A DNA stretch of 64,000 bases from an uncultured Sphingopyxis sp. (GTDB lineage Bacteria > Pseudomonadota > Alphaproteobacteria > Sphingomonadales > Sphingomonadaceae), in contig NZ_LT598653.1 of assembly GCF_900078365.1 (NCBI RefSeq), positions 3,162,001 through 3,226,000 on the forward strand, read 5' to 3'. Each line of letters opens with the position of its first letter. Position 1 is the stretch's first letter. This document shows, one piece after another, positions 1 through 8,828 of the stretch. Made by a program: the position numbers and the translations under genes. The notes beneath the pieces are model-generated. The model did no database searches, was not told the DNA's origin, and saw only the letters and a list, made by a program, of their open reading frames with translations.

Positions 1-2
1 GC

Positions 3-326
3 GCGGTGGTCGAGCTGGTCGGCCTCGCCTACGGGACGCAGGGCTATGCGATCACCCTCGCAGGCGCGCGGCGGCTTGTCGAGCATTGCCGCACCGTCCG
101 CCGCCCGATCGACGACGAGATGGACCGGTCGTGGGCGCATGGCCTGCCCAATCTCGCGCTCTATCCGGCGCCGATTCTCGAAGCGGCGATCGTCTCGGAC
201 ATCGGCCATTCGCGCTTCGTTCCCAAGCACGACCCGCTCTATCATTCGGCAAGGCAAAAACTTTGGCGCCAGATCGAGCGCGCGCGGATGCGGATGCTGA
301 AAGCGAGGCGCCTGCTTGAACGCTGA
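3..326 (+). CDS. Glycosyltransferase family 25 protein, C-terminal part
   Basis: The open frame runs in from the left edge, so the N-terminus is missing; the first in-window GTG at 6 is probably internal. The visible 107 or so residues include GTQGYAITLAGARRLVEH and a later PIDDEMDRSWAHGL segment, which resemble the C-terminal half of GT25 (LPS glycosyltransferase) proteins with their acidic D-x-D/E metal site (family knowledge). It probably adds a sugar to lipopolysaccharide or another surface glycan at the cytoplasmic face. The end overlaps the next gene by 11 bases, so the two are likely translationally coupled. The family call rests on a fragment. Confidence 0.7.
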   Translation, partial: AVVELVGLAYGTQGYAITLAGARRLVEHCRTVRRPIDDEMDRSWAHGLPNLALYPAPILEAAIVSDIGHSRFVPKHDPLYHSARQKLWRQIERARMRMLKARRLLER

Positions 327-1797
327 CCTCCCCACCCGCTTCGACGAGGGGTTACGCGCACGCAGCCGCAGTTCGATCGGCTGGACGGTGACGCGCTTCC
401 TGTCCGACCAGATTTTCTCCTTCGTCGTCTTCGTCATCCTCGCGCGCCTGCTGGCGCAGGCGGACATCGGCGCCTTTGCGGTGATGGCGGTGACCGCCGA
501 GGCGTTCCGCATCATCGCAACCGCCGGCCTCGTTCAGACGATCGCGCGCAAGAGCGAAATCACACCGGCCTTCCTCGACACCATCTATCGCTCGCAGCAG
601 GCCTTTTCCTTCCTCTCCGCCTTGCTGATCATGGCGCTGGCGCAGCCGATCGCCAATTGGATGGGTGCGCCGGACATCGCGCTCCCACTCGCGGTGATGA
701 GCCTGACGCTGCCGATTTCCTCCTTCGGCGCGACCCACATGGCGCTGCGCCTGCGCGAGTTCGGGCACCGCACCACCGCGCTGCGCTCGGTCGCCGGCGG
801 GCTGATCGGCGGGACCGCCGCCGTGGTTGCCGCCTTTGCGGGGCTCGGCCTGTGGAGCCTCGTGATCCAGCGCCTCGTCACCGAGATCGTCGGGCTCATC
901 CTGTCACGCGCCTCCTATGACTGGAAGCCCGGCTGGCGGTTCGACTGGGCCATATTGCGCGGCAATCTGATGCTGAACGCCAGCCTGATCTATGTCCAGC
1001 TCGCCTTCCTCGCCACCGTCCGCGTGCAGGAAATGGCGATCGGCGCCGGGATCGGGCTTGCCGCCGTCGGCATCTATCGCACCGCCTGGCGCACCGTCGA
1101 GCTGATCGGCCGCGGCGCGATCCAGCCCTTCACCCAGGTCGCGGTGCAAACGCTCGCGCGCGTCAAGGACGATCCCGCCGAACTGCGCCGCGCCTATCGC
1201 TGGATGATTTCGCGCGCGTCGGCGCTGTCCTTTCCGGCGCTGGTCGGTTTCGGCGCGCTCGCTCCGATCGCGATCCCGACCATATTCGGCGCCAAATGGG
1301 CCGAGGCGGGGCAGCTCGCGCAGATCTTCGCCTTCATGGCGCTACCCTTCACGCTCAACTTCTTCGCCTCGCCCTCGCTCAGCGTGCTCGGCGCATCGCG
1401 CAGCCTGATCTCGCTGGCGACGACCCAGCTCGTGCTCGGCGTCGCCTTGACGCTCGCGGCGCTGCCCTTCGGCCTGTTCGCGGTCGCCGTCTCCTATGTC
1501 GGGCGCGCCTATCTCACCCTCCCGATGCAGATCTGGCTGCTCCGCCGCGCGTCGGGCATCCGGCCGATCGACAGCTTGCGCGCGGTTGCGCCGCCGCTCG
1601 TCGCTTCCTCGCTGATGGGCGTCGCGCTCGCGGTCGCGATGCGGCTGCTCGGCGACCGTCTCGCGGGTTGGCAAGCCCTGCTGCTGCTTACCGCGGTCGG
1701 GGCGCTCTTTTACGGTATCGCGTTGCTCGCCATCTCGGGGACGTGGCGCGGCCGCCTTCTCTCCCTCTCCCGACAGCTCAGAAAGAGCCCGATATGA
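316..1797 (+). CDS. Polysaccharide flippase, Wzx/MATE-like (lipopolysaccharide biosynthesis protein)
   Basis: This 493-residue protein is almost wholly hydrophobic, with about 12-14 predicted membrane segments, and begins with RSSIGWTVTRFLSDQIFSFVVFVILARLL, a start typical of Wzx-type oligosaccharide flippases of the MVF superfamily. Such proteins move undecaprenyl-linked repeat units across the inner membrane. The TTG start at 316 lies inside the end of the GT25 gene; no better start is visible. Its stop overlaps the following ATG (ATGA), placing it in a compact operon with the GT25 and pyruvyltransferase-like genes. The substrate cannot be told from sequence. Confidence 0.85.
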   Translation: MNADLPTRFDEGLRARSRSSIGWTVTRFLSDQIFSFVVFVILARLLAQADIGAFAVMAVTAEAFRIIATAGLVQTIARKSEITPAFLDTIYRSQQAFSFLSALLIMALAQPIANWMGAPDIALPLAVMSLTLPISSFGATHMALRLREFGHRTTALRSVAGGLIGGTAAVVAAFAGLGLWSLVIQRLVTEIVGLILSRASYDWKPGWRFDWAILRGNLMLNASLIYVQLAFLATVRVQEMAIGAGIGLAAVGIYRTAWRTVELIGRGAIQPFTQVAVQTLARVKDDPAELRRAYRWMISRASALSFPALVGFGALAPIAIPTIFGAKWAEAGQLAQIFAFMALPFTLNFFASPSLSVLGASRSLISLATTQLVLGVALTLAALPFGLFAVAVSYVGRAYLTLPMQIWLLRRASGIRPIDSLRAVAPPLVASSLMGVALAVAMRLLGDRLAGWQALLLLTAVGALFYGIALLAISGTWRGRLLSLSRQLRKSPI

Positions 1798-2795
1798 CCA
1801 TGAAAAGCGCCGACCTGCTCGTCGGCGAACTCGCCGACCATTTTGCCCGCGTGCTCGATGCCGCGCTGCCGGCGGGCCGGCTGGCCCTCGTCGATTTTCC
1901 CGACCATTCCAATGTGGGAGACTCGGCGATCTGGCTCGGCGAGATGGCCTATCTGCGGAAACGAAACCGCCTTCCCGCCTATTATTCGGCGATCGCCGAT
2001 TTCGACGACGAAGCGTGCCGGGCGGCGATCGGCGACGGTCCAATCCTGATCCACGGCGGCGGCAACATGGGAACGCTGTGGCCCAAGCACGAAGCCTTTC
2101 GCCTCCACCTCCTGCGCACGCATCGCGGTCGCCCGATTGTGCAGATGCCGCAGTCGATCCACTATGCCGACCCCGCCGCCGCGGCCGAGATGGCCGAAGC
2201 GATCCGCGATCACGGCCGCTTCACCCTGCTCGTCCGCGACGCCCGTTCGCTCGCCTTTGCCGAGCGGCATTTCGACTGCGCGATCCGGCTCTGCCCCGAT
2301 GCCGCGCTGATGCTTGGCCGCCAGCAGCGCAGCCCGGCGACCGCGCCCGTCTTCGCGCTGCTCCGCACCGATCATGAGCGGGCACCCGGCGGCGCCAATG
2401 CCCTCCCCGCCGGGGTGGTCGCCGACGACTGGCTCGAAGAAGACCCCGCCCAAAAGCGCCGCCTGCGCCTGTCGCTGAAGCTCGGCCGCCTTTTCAACCG
2501 CGATCCGATGGCGCAGCGCGCGGCGCGGCAACAGCGCCTCGCCGAATGGCGGCTGCAGCGCGGGCTCGCGATGCTGTCCATCGGCGAGCTGGTCGTCACC
2601 GACCGGCTCCACGCGCATATCCTCTCCCTGCTGCTCGACATCCCGCATGTGCTGCTCGACAACAGCTATGGCAAGGTCGCGGGTTTCGCCGATCAATGGA
2701 CCGGCGACTATGGCGGGCTGATGCGCGCGAGCGGCCGCGCCGAGGCTTTCGAAACCGCGCTCGCCAGCGTCGCGCCGCAGATCGTCGATGGCTGA
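1794..2795 (+). CDS. Polysaccharide pyruvyl transferase family protein
   Basis: The predicted protein has 333 residues from ATG 1794, which overlaps the flippase stop as ATGA; the frame is open further upstream, but that is shadow of the flippase. A second ATG at 1800 is possible. FPDHSNVGDSAIWLGE near residue 35 and the glycine-rich HGGGNMGTLWPKHE are typical of the CsaB/WcaK/ExoV polysaccharide pyruvyl transferase family, as is the later VTDRLHAHI segment. Members add ketal pyruvate to exopolysaccharide sugars using phosphoenolpyruvate, although some are distant homologues. It ends the plus-strand surface-glycan operon, facing the convergent priming transferase. Confidence 0.82.
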   Translation: MTMKSADLLVGELADHFARVLDAALPAGRLALVDFPDHSNVGDSAIWLGEMAYLRKRNRLPAYYSAIADFDDEACRAAIGDGPILIHGGGNMGTLWPKHEAFRLHLLRTHRGRPIVQMPQSIHYADPAAAAEMAEAIRDHGRFTLLVRDARSLAFAERHFDCAIRLCPDAALMLGRQQRSPATAPVFALLRTDHERAPGGANALPAGVVADDWLEEDPAQKRRLRLSLKLGRLFNRDPMAQRAARQQRLAEWRLQRGLAMLSIGELVVTDRLHAHILSLLLDIPHVLLDNSYGKVAGFADQWTGDYGGLMRASGRAEAFETALASVAPQIVDG

Positions 2796-2804
2796 GGGTT
2801 TGCC

Positions 2805-4193
2805 TCAATAGGCGTTGCGGTGGATCAGCACCTGCGCCGTGCGCACCAGGATCGAAACGTCGCGCAGCAGCGACCAGCCCTGCTGATATTCGAGGTCGGC
2901 GCCCAGCCGGTTGACGATGTCGCGCTTCGTGTTGGTCGCGCCGCGAAAACCGCGGATCTGCGCGAGCCCGGTGATGCCGGGCTTGAGCGCGTGGCGATGC
3001 CAATATTGCCTGTCGACCCGCCAGAACAGCTCATTCCCGGCGGTCGAGCCGAGCGCGTGCGGGCGCGGCCCGACGAGGCTCATCTCGCCCGACAGCACGT
3101 TGATCAGCTGCGGCAGCTCGTCGATGCTCGTCGCGCGGATGAATTTGCCGACGCGCGTGATCCGGTCATCGTCGCGGCTCGCCGAGCGCGCGCCGTTCGC
3201 GTCGGTCGCCTCGACGCGCATGCTGCGGAATTTGAGGATGCGGAAAATGCGGTTGCCGCGCCCCATCCGCTCCTGCCGGAAAAACACCGGTCCCGGCGAA
3301 TCGAGTTTGATCGCGATCGCGACCAGCATCAGAAAGGGCGCCAGCACGAAGAGCGCCGGGATCGTCACCGCGAGGTCGAGCGCGCGCTTCTTGACCCGGT
3401 TGGCGCGGTTGAGCGGGCCCCACGACACGACCAGCGTCGTCACCCCGCCCGCTTGCCGCGTGGTCAGCGGCCCCAGTTCGGCGATCTCGGGCATCACGAT
3501 CTCGCCGAGGATGTTCACGCCCTTCAGCGCGCGGGCCCATTCGACCTTGCGCTCGGGCGCGCAGGCGATCGTCACCCGGTCGTAATCCTGCAGCACCGTG
3601 CCGAGCCGGTCGAGCATATAGGGATCGTCGAGATCGGTGCGGAGCCCCGACGCGCGCGCGTCGATGATGTCGCGCTTCAGATAGGCCGGCGGCAGGTTCG
3701 CCCCGTCGACGATCACCAGTTCCGCGCTTAGCTCACCGAAAACGCGGCGCACGACATGGCAGACGAGCAGCCGCTGGGCGACGAGCAGCGTCACCGCGGT
3801 CACCATGCCCATGCCGAGGGCGAAACGCGGCACCTCTCCCGTCAACCGCAGCGAGAAGGCGGCGAGCAGGAAGACGAGCAGCGTCGTCGCGAAGGAAATC
3901 AGCGTCTGACGGCAGCTCTTGAGCGGCCGCGTCAGGCAGCGCGGGTTATAGGCCTGGTTCTGAAAGGCGATCGCCGCGTGGACGAGCAGCGCGCCGAACA
4001 TCGCGGTGAGCAGCCCGTCCGAGATGTTCCGCGGCGCTTCGATGATCAGCGTCACGGCAAAGCCCGCCATCAGCGCCACCGCGTCGAGCCCCATCAGGGC
4101 GAGGCAGAGCCAGATTTTGGCGTCGCGTCGCGCCGCTTTCGCGAGCGGCGTCCGGACGGGCGCGCCCTGGAGCGCCAGGTCGATCTTGGTCAT
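2805..4193 (-). CDS. Exopolysaccharide priming polyprenyl glycosylphosphotransferase (WcaJ/PssA type)
   Basis: The 462-residue protein starts at ATG 4193 (MTKIDLALQG), preceded by the purine-rich AGGGAG; the frame stays open to 4241 without a clear start signal. The N-terminal half holds four to five membrane segments. The C-terminal sugar-transferase domain begins with a further membrane helix, then KLDSPGPVFFRQERMG, FRILKFRSMR and DELPQLINVLSGEMSLVGPRP, hallmarks of bacterial sugar transferases (PF02397). It transfers a sugar-1-phosphate to undecaprenyl phosphate as the first step of exopolysaccharide assembly at the inner membrane. It converges with the pyruvyltransferase gene, only 9 bases apart. 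Confidence 0.92.
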   Translation of the reverse strand: MTKIDLALQGAPVRTPLAKAARRDAKIWLCLALMGLDAVALMAGFAVTLIIEAPRNISDGLLTAMFGALLVHAAIAFQNQAYNPRCLTRPLKSCRQTLISFATTLLVFLLAAFSLRLTGEVPRFALGMGMVTAVTLLVAQRLLVCHVVRRVFGELSAELVIVDGANLPPAYLKRDIIDARASGLRTDLDDPYMLDRLGTVLQDYDRVTIACAPERKVEWARALKGVNILGEIVMPEIAELGPLTTRQAGGVTTLVVSWGPLNRANRVKKRALDLAVTIPALFVLAPFLMLVAIAIKLDSPGPVFFRQERMGRGNRIFRILKFRSMRVEATDANGARSASRDDDRITRVGKFIRATSIDELPQLINVLSGEMSLVGPRPHALGSTAGNELFWRVDRQYWHRHALKPGITGLAQIRGFRGATNTKRDIVNRLGADLEYQQGWSLLRDVSILVRTAQVLIHRNAY

Positions 4194-4225
4194 GGGATGG
4201 GGAGACTCCCTGAAGCACGCAATCT

Positions 4226-4240
4226 TGTTGCGATGCAACA
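4226..4240. promoter_or_regulatory. Inverted repeat TGTTGC-GAT-GCAACA, candidate operator
   Basis: A perfect 6-3-6 inverted repeat lies 33 bases upstream of the start of the priming glycosyltransferase and about 220 bases upstream of the divergent efflux operon. Its symmetry and position fit a dimeric repressor or activator site, but no regulator gene is adjacent and no clear promoter elements were recognised. The remainder of the 4194-4458 gap shows no gene. Confidence 0.3.
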
Positions 4241-4458
4241 TGTCCGGGGTGGAGAGAAATACAAGCCGCCAGCGCGGGCTCGTGCCGGATACAGGATGAT
4301 CCGTGCGGAAGACGTCTGGCGGAAGGTTTGGGTCGCGTTATCCATCCGAATAGGCTGTCAGCGCCCCGGCAATGGATTAAGGAAGCGGCATGTCCATTGA
4401 TCCGACTCGCCACAGCCGGTTGGGTGCCGTGTCGACCACCGGCAGGACCTAGCACGCG

Positions 4459-6117
4459 ATGGCGGACTATGTCTTCAAACCGCACGAACGGCCGACGCTG
4501 CCGGGATCGCCCGCCAACCCCGACCATCCCGGCCGGCGCCGGCTGCGCTATTTCCTCATCGGCTGCCTGATCGGGATCACGGGCGGGCTCGGCAACGCGC
4601 TCGTCACCGTGAACCTCAATTTCGCGCAGGGCACGCTGGGGCTCAACAGCGACGAGGCCGCCTGGCTGACCGCGGCCTATTTCATGACCAACGTCACGGC
4701 GAACCTGCTGCTGGTCAAATATCGTCAGCAATTCGGGCTCCAGCCCTTCATCCGCTACACGCTCGTCGCCTATGCCGTGACGACGCTGATGCACCTGTTC
4801 ATCCATGATTTCTGGACCTCGGTCGCGGTCCGGGCGATGAGCGGGGTCGCGGCGAGCGGGCTGACGACGCTGACCATTCTCTATTTCTTCCAGGCGCTTC
4901 CGGCGCCCAAGCGGCTCGCCGCGGTGATGATCGGCATCTGCATCCCGCAGATCGCGACGCCGCTCGCGCGCATCCTGTCGCCGGGGCTGCTCGTCTGGGG
5001 CGAATGGCACAATCTCTACTGGTTCGAATTCGGGCTGGCGCTGGCGACGCTCGCGGCGGTGATGGCGCAGCCGCTGCCGCCCAGCGAGCGCGAGAAGGTC
5101 TTCGAGCCGCTCGACTTCGCGACCTTCGCCCTGCTCGCGCCGGGACTGTGGCTGCTGATCGCGGTACTATCGCAGGGCCGCATCCAATGGTGGACCGAAC
5201 GCGCCTGGATGGGCTGGGCGCTCGCGGGAAGCGTCGCGCTGATCGCCGCGGCGGTGCTCGTCGAACATCATCGCCGTAACCCGCTCATCAACACCCGCTG
5301 GCTGGGCAGCCGCGAGATGCTCCGGCTGTTCGCGGTCGCCGCGTCGGTCCGCATCCTGCTGTCCGAACAGGCGTTCGGATCGGTCGGCTTCCTCACCGTC
5401 GTCGGCATGATCAACGACCAGATGGTCACCTTGCACCTGATCGTCGTGCTCGCCTCGATCGCCGGTCTTGCGACCGCGGTGCTGACCTTCCGCCCCGACA
5501 ATCTGTCGCGGCCGATCATCATCGCGGTCGTGCTGATCGTGATCGGATCGTTCATGGATGCCAGTTCGAACAACCTCACGCGCCCGAGCAGCTTCTATAT
5601 CAGCCAGGCGCTGATCGGCTTCGCCTCCCTGCTCTTCCTCGCGCAGGCGATGGTGATCGGCATCGCGCGCACGCTGCTCGCGGGCGGCAAGAATTTCATC
5701 AGCTTCGTCGTGCTGTTCAGCCTCAGCCAGAGCATCGGCGGCCTTGCCGGCAGCACCCTGCTCGGCACGTTCCAGACGGTGCGCGAGAAATATCATTCGC
5801 ACGAACTGGTCCAGGACATCGTCGCGACCGATCCGCTCGTCGCGGCGCGGCTGGGTGCAGGGAGCCGCGCGGTCGCCGGAACGATCGGCGATCCGGTGCT
5901 GCGCCATGCCGAAGGCGCCGCGCTGCTGAGCCGGCAGGTCACGCGCGAGGCCAACATCCTCGCGTACAACGATGTTTTCCTGCTGGTCGGGGTCCTGGCG
6001 ATCCTGATGACGATCTGGGGCTTCATGATCAGCCGGTCGGTTCGCCGGCGCAACGAACCGTCGCCGGTGATATTATTGGTGCAGCGCCTTCAGGCGCAGG
6101 CGCAGCAGGGGCAATGA
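4459..6117 (+). CDS. MFS drug:H+ antiporter, DHA2/EmrB-like
   Basis: The protein has 552 residues with about 14 hydrophobic segments, the size of DHA2 (14-TMS) exporters. TM1 starts at RYFLIGCLIGITGGLGNALVTVN, followed by NSDEAAWLTAAYFMTN, the counterpart of the EmrB first periplasmic loop and TM2. It should export hydrophobic toxic compounds across the inner membrane using the proton gradient. It is followed one base later by a HlyD-type adaptor and then a NodT-type outer-membrane channel, which together make a tripartite EmrAB-TolC-like pump. No regulator gene adjoins it. The substrate is unknown. Confidence 0.88.
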   Translation: MADYVFKPHERPTLPGSPANPDHPGRRRLRYFLIGCLIGITGGLGNALVTVNLNFAQGTLGLNSDEAAWLTAAYFMTNVTANLLLVKYRQQFGLQPFIRYTLVAYAVTTLMHLFIHDFWTSVAVRAMSGVAASGLTTLTILYFFQALPAPKRLAAVMIGICIPQIATPLARILSPGLLVWGEWHNLYWFEFGLALATLAAVMAQPLPPSEREKVFEPLDFATFALLAPGLWLLIAVLSQGRIQWWTERAWMGWALAGSVALIAAAVLVEHHRRNPLINTRWLGSREMLRLFAVAASVRILLSEQAFGSVGFLTVVGMINDQMVTLHLIVVLASIAGLATAVLTFRPDNLSRPIIIAVVLIVIGSFMDASSNNLTRPSSFYISQALIGFASLLFLAQAMVIGIARTLLAGGKNFISFVVLFSLSQSIGGLAGSTLLGTFQTVREKYHSHELVQDIVATDPLVAARLGAGSRAVAGTIGDPVLRHAEGAALLSRQVTREANILAYNDVFLLVGVLAILMTIWGFMISRSVRRRNEPSPVILLVQRLQAQAQQGQ

Positions 6118-6118
6118 G

Positions 6119-7243
6119 ATGAGCGAAGAGCCGAAAGCGACGCCCGATGCCGAGGCGCACGAGCCGCAGATCGATCCGCCGCCGTCGTCGTGGCGCCCGC
6201 CCGCCAAGTCGCGCACGGCCGTGATCGTCATCGTCGCGGCGGCGCTCGCCGCGATCCTCGCGATCCTTTACGCCTGGAAGCTGCCGCCCTTCGCCGGCTG
6301 GGCGGAAAAGACCGACAATGCCTATGTGCGCGGGCGGGTGACGATCATCAGCCCGCAGGTCAGCGGCTATGTCACCCGCGTCCTTGTCCAGGATTTCGCC
6401 GAGGTGAAGGCGGGACAGACACTCGCGACGATCGACGACCGCATTTATCGCGCGCGCGTCGCGCAGGCCGAAGCGAATGTCGCGGCGCAGCAGGCCGCGC
6501 TCGCCAATTCGGCGCAGGCGCAGCGGTCGCGCGAGGTCGCCACCGATAGCCAGAATGCGGGCATCGCCAACGCGCAAGCCCAGCTCGCCCGGGCCGAGGC
6601 CGACATGCGCCGCGCGCGCACGCTCGTCGCCGACGGCTCGATCTCGACCCGCGAGTTCGACCAGACGCGCGCCGCGTTGCTCGCGGCGCAGGCCTCGCTG
6701 CAACAGGCGCGCGCCAGTCGCGCGATCGGGACGCAGGACGTGCGGACCGTCGTCGTCGGCCGCGCCGGGCTCGAAGCCGCCGTCGCCTCGGCGAAGGCGC
6801 AGCTTCGCCTCGCGCAGATCGACCTCGACAATACGGTCATCCGCGCGCCGGCCGACGGCCAGCTTTCCGAAATCGGCGTCCGCCAGGGTGCTTATGTCAC
6901 CGCGGGCACGCAATTGCTGTCGGTCGTGCCGCACAATGTCTGGGTGATCGCCAATTTCAAGGAGGCCCAGACGAGCGATATGGCGGTCGGCCAGCCGGCG
7001 CGGTTCAGCGTCGACGCGCTCGGCGGCGCCGAACTCACCGGGCGGATCGAGAATCTGTCGCCGGCGGCGGGGTCCGAATTCGCGGTGCTGAAAGCCGACA
7101 ATGCGACCGGCAATTTCGTCAAGGTCGCGCAGCGCATCGCGGTGCGGATCGCCATCGACAACGGGCAGCCGCTGGCGAAACGCTTGCGGCCGGGCATGTC
7201 GGTCGAGGTACGCGTCGACACCAGCGGCGGATCGCGGCGGTGA
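6119..7243 (+). CDS. HlyD/EmrA-family periplasmic adaptor
   Basis: The 374-residue protein has a cytoplasmic proline-rich N-terminus, one membrane anchor (about residues 36-56, TAVIVIVAAALAAILAILYAW), then the biotinyl-lipoyl motif TDNAYVRGRVTIISPQVSGYV. A long alanine-rich coiled coil follows, then the second half-motif IRAPADGQLSEIGVRQGAYV and a beta-barrel domain. This is the standard order for EmrA-type membrane fusion proteins that bridge an MFS exporter to an outer-membrane channel. It begins one base after the MFS stop, and its stop overlaps the next start, so the three genes form one operon. Confidence 0.92.
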   Translation: MSEEPKATPDAEAHEPQIDPPPSSWRPPAKSRTAVIVIVAAALAAILAILYAWKLPPFAGWAEKTDNAYVRGRVTIISPQVSGYVTRVLVQDFAEVKAGQTLATIDDRIYRARVAQAEANVAAQQAALANSAQAQRSREVATDSQNAGIANAQAQLARAEADMRRARTLVADGSISTREFDQTRAALLAAQASLQQARASRAIGTQDVRTVVVGRAGLEAAVASAKAQLRLAQIDLDNTVIRAPADGQLSEIGVRQGAYVTAGTQLLSVVPHNVWVIANFKEAQTSDMAVGQPARFSVDALGGAELTGRIENLSPAAGSEFAVLKADNATGNFVKVAQRIAVRIAIDNGQPLAKRLRPGMSVEVRVDTSGGSRR

Positions 7244-8643
7244 GGATAGCGCCCTTCGCGATCGCCGTGCTGGCAGGCACGCTGACCGCCTGCGCCGGGC
7301 CGAATGTCGCGCTCACCGAGGTCGCGCCCGTCGCGCCGCCCGCCGCGTGGCGAACCGAAGCGGGCGGCGCCGCGCCGCTGCAAGACGGCTGGTGGCAATC
7401 GTTCGGCGACCCGGCGCTGGCGGCGCTGGTGGAAAAGGCGCTCGCCCATAACAGCGACGTCGGCATCGCCGCGGCGCGCGTGCGCGAGGCGCGCGCCAAT
7501 GTCGCGCTGGCGCGGGCGCAGACCCTGCCCGCGATCGACGCGACGCTCGGCGCCGGACGGTCGCGATCGGTGAACGCCTTCGGCCAGCCGGCCGAACAGA
7601 GCTTCGCCCAGCCGCAAGTCCAGATCGCCTATGAGGTCGACCTGTTCGGCCGCCTCGCCGACCAGCGATCGGCCGCGCGCGACGCCTTTTTCGCGAGCGA
7701 AGCGGCGCGCGACGCGGTGCGGCTGTCGGTCGCTGCGGCGGTGGCGAACAATTATGTCGTGCTGCGCAGCCTCGACGCGCGGCTCGCGGTCGCGCGCGAA
7801 ACGGTGCGCGCGCGTTCCGAATCGTTGCGGATCACGAAATCGCGCGTCGGATCGGGCTATTCGCCCAAGCTCGAACTTCAACAGGCGCAGGCCGAATATG
7901 ACGCGACCGCGCAGATCGTCCCGCAGCTCGAGCTCGGAATCGCGCGCACCGAAGATGCGTTGAGCCTGCTCGTCGGTGAGACGCCGCGCGCGATCGATCG
8001 CGGTGTTCCCCTCGATCGCCTGACCGTGCCCGCGATCCCCGGCGGCCTGCCCTCCGAACTGTTGCGCCGCCGGCCCGATGTCGCGCAGGCCGAATATCAG
8101 CTCGCGGCGTCGGACAAGAATCTCGCGGCAGCGCGCAAACGTTTCCTCCCGCAAGTGCGTCTCACCTCGGCGGCGGGTGCGGCCTTTTCGACGCTGCTCG
8201 GCGATCCGATCACCATCTGGTCGGTCGGCGGCAGCATCCTCGCACCCATCTTCCAGGGTGGCCGCCTGACCGCGCAGGCCGATGCGGCAGGGGCGCAGCG
8301 GGACCAGGCGGCTTTCGCCTATCGCCGCGCCGCGCTCACCGCGTTCCGCGAGGTCGAAGATGCGCTCGCGGCGGTCAGGCGGATCGACGAGCAGCTATTG
8401 TTCGCGCAGTCGCAGCGCGACGCGCTCGCCGAAGGGCTGCGCCTCGCGACCAACCGCTACCGCGAAGGCTATTCGCCCTATCTCGAACAGCTCGACGCGC
8501 AGCGCGGGCTGCTCGGCGCCGAATTGTCGCTGGTCCAGCTGCGCGCCGACGCGCTCACCGCACGCGTCCAGCTGTTTCAGGCGATGGGCGGCGGGTGGGC
8601 GCCCTGCGGAGCGCCCGACGCGCCCTGCGCCCCCGAAATCTAG
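7240..8643 (+). CDS. Outer-membrane efflux lipoprotein, NodT/TolC family
   Basis: This 467-residue protein starts at GTG 7240, overlapping the adaptor stop as GTGA. The N-terminus reads VRIAPFAIAVLAGTLTAC, a lipoprotein signal with the lipobox LTAC. It contains two outer-membrane-efflux repeats with long helices; GGWWQSFGDPALAALVEKAL and LRRRPDVAQAEYQLAASDKNLAAARKRFLPQ are characteristic of NodT-type RND/MFS outer-membrane factors. It completes the pump as the outer-membrane exit duct. The end of the gene runs into a long palindrome shared with the convergent cation-transporter gene. Confidence 0.93.
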   Translation: MRIAPFAIAVLAGTLTACAGPNVALTEVAPVAPPAAWRTEAGGAAPLQDGWWQSFGDPALAALVEKALAHNSDVGIAAARVREARANVALARAQTLPAIDATLGAGRSRSVNAFGQPAEQSFAQPQVQIAYEVDLFGRLADQRSAARDAFFASEAARDAVRLSVAAAVANNYVVLRSLDARLAVARETVRARSESLRITKSRVGSGYSPKLELQQAQAEYDATAQIVPQLELGIARTEDALSLLVGETPRAIDRGVPLDRLTVPAIPGGLPSELLRRRPDVAQAEYQLAASDKNLAAARKRFLPQVRLTSAAGAAFSTLLGDPITIWSVGGSILAPIFQGGRLTAQADAAGAQRDQAAFAYRRAALTAFREVEDALAAVRRIDEQLLFAQSQRDALAEGLRLATNRYREGYSPYLEQLDAQRGLLGAELSLVQLRADALTARVQLFQAMGGGWAPCGAPDAPCAPEI

Positions 8644-8828
8644 GGTTTGTGGGGATTCAGGTCGAATCCTTTCCCTATATGTAAAAGCCGTGCGTCCCCG
8701 CGAAGGCGGGGACCCATCTCCGGCCGGCTCCATCTTGCACCGACCGGAGATGGGCTCCCGCCTTCGCGGGAGCACATGGCTTTTTTATAGCGAAGAGAGA
8801 ATATTCGACCCGAATCCCCACAACCCTT
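8642..8828. repeat. Class A palindromic repeat spanning the convergent intergenic gap
   Basis: A near-perfect long palindrome fills the gap between two convergent genes, touching both stop codons. The outer arms are GGGTTTGTGGGGATTCAGG and its complement near 8828; the inner arms carry CCCGCGAAGGCGGG with CCCATCTCCGG and their complements. In RNA from either strand it would fold into a long hairpin, so it could terminate both transcripts. Related copies are at 34555 and 43537. Confidence 0.85.

Noticed and set aside
1296..1793. Open frame running from 1296 into the pyruvyl-transferase gene
   Set aside because: It overlaps the flippase gene in another frame; the ATGA overlap at 1794 and the start of homology just after it set the true start.
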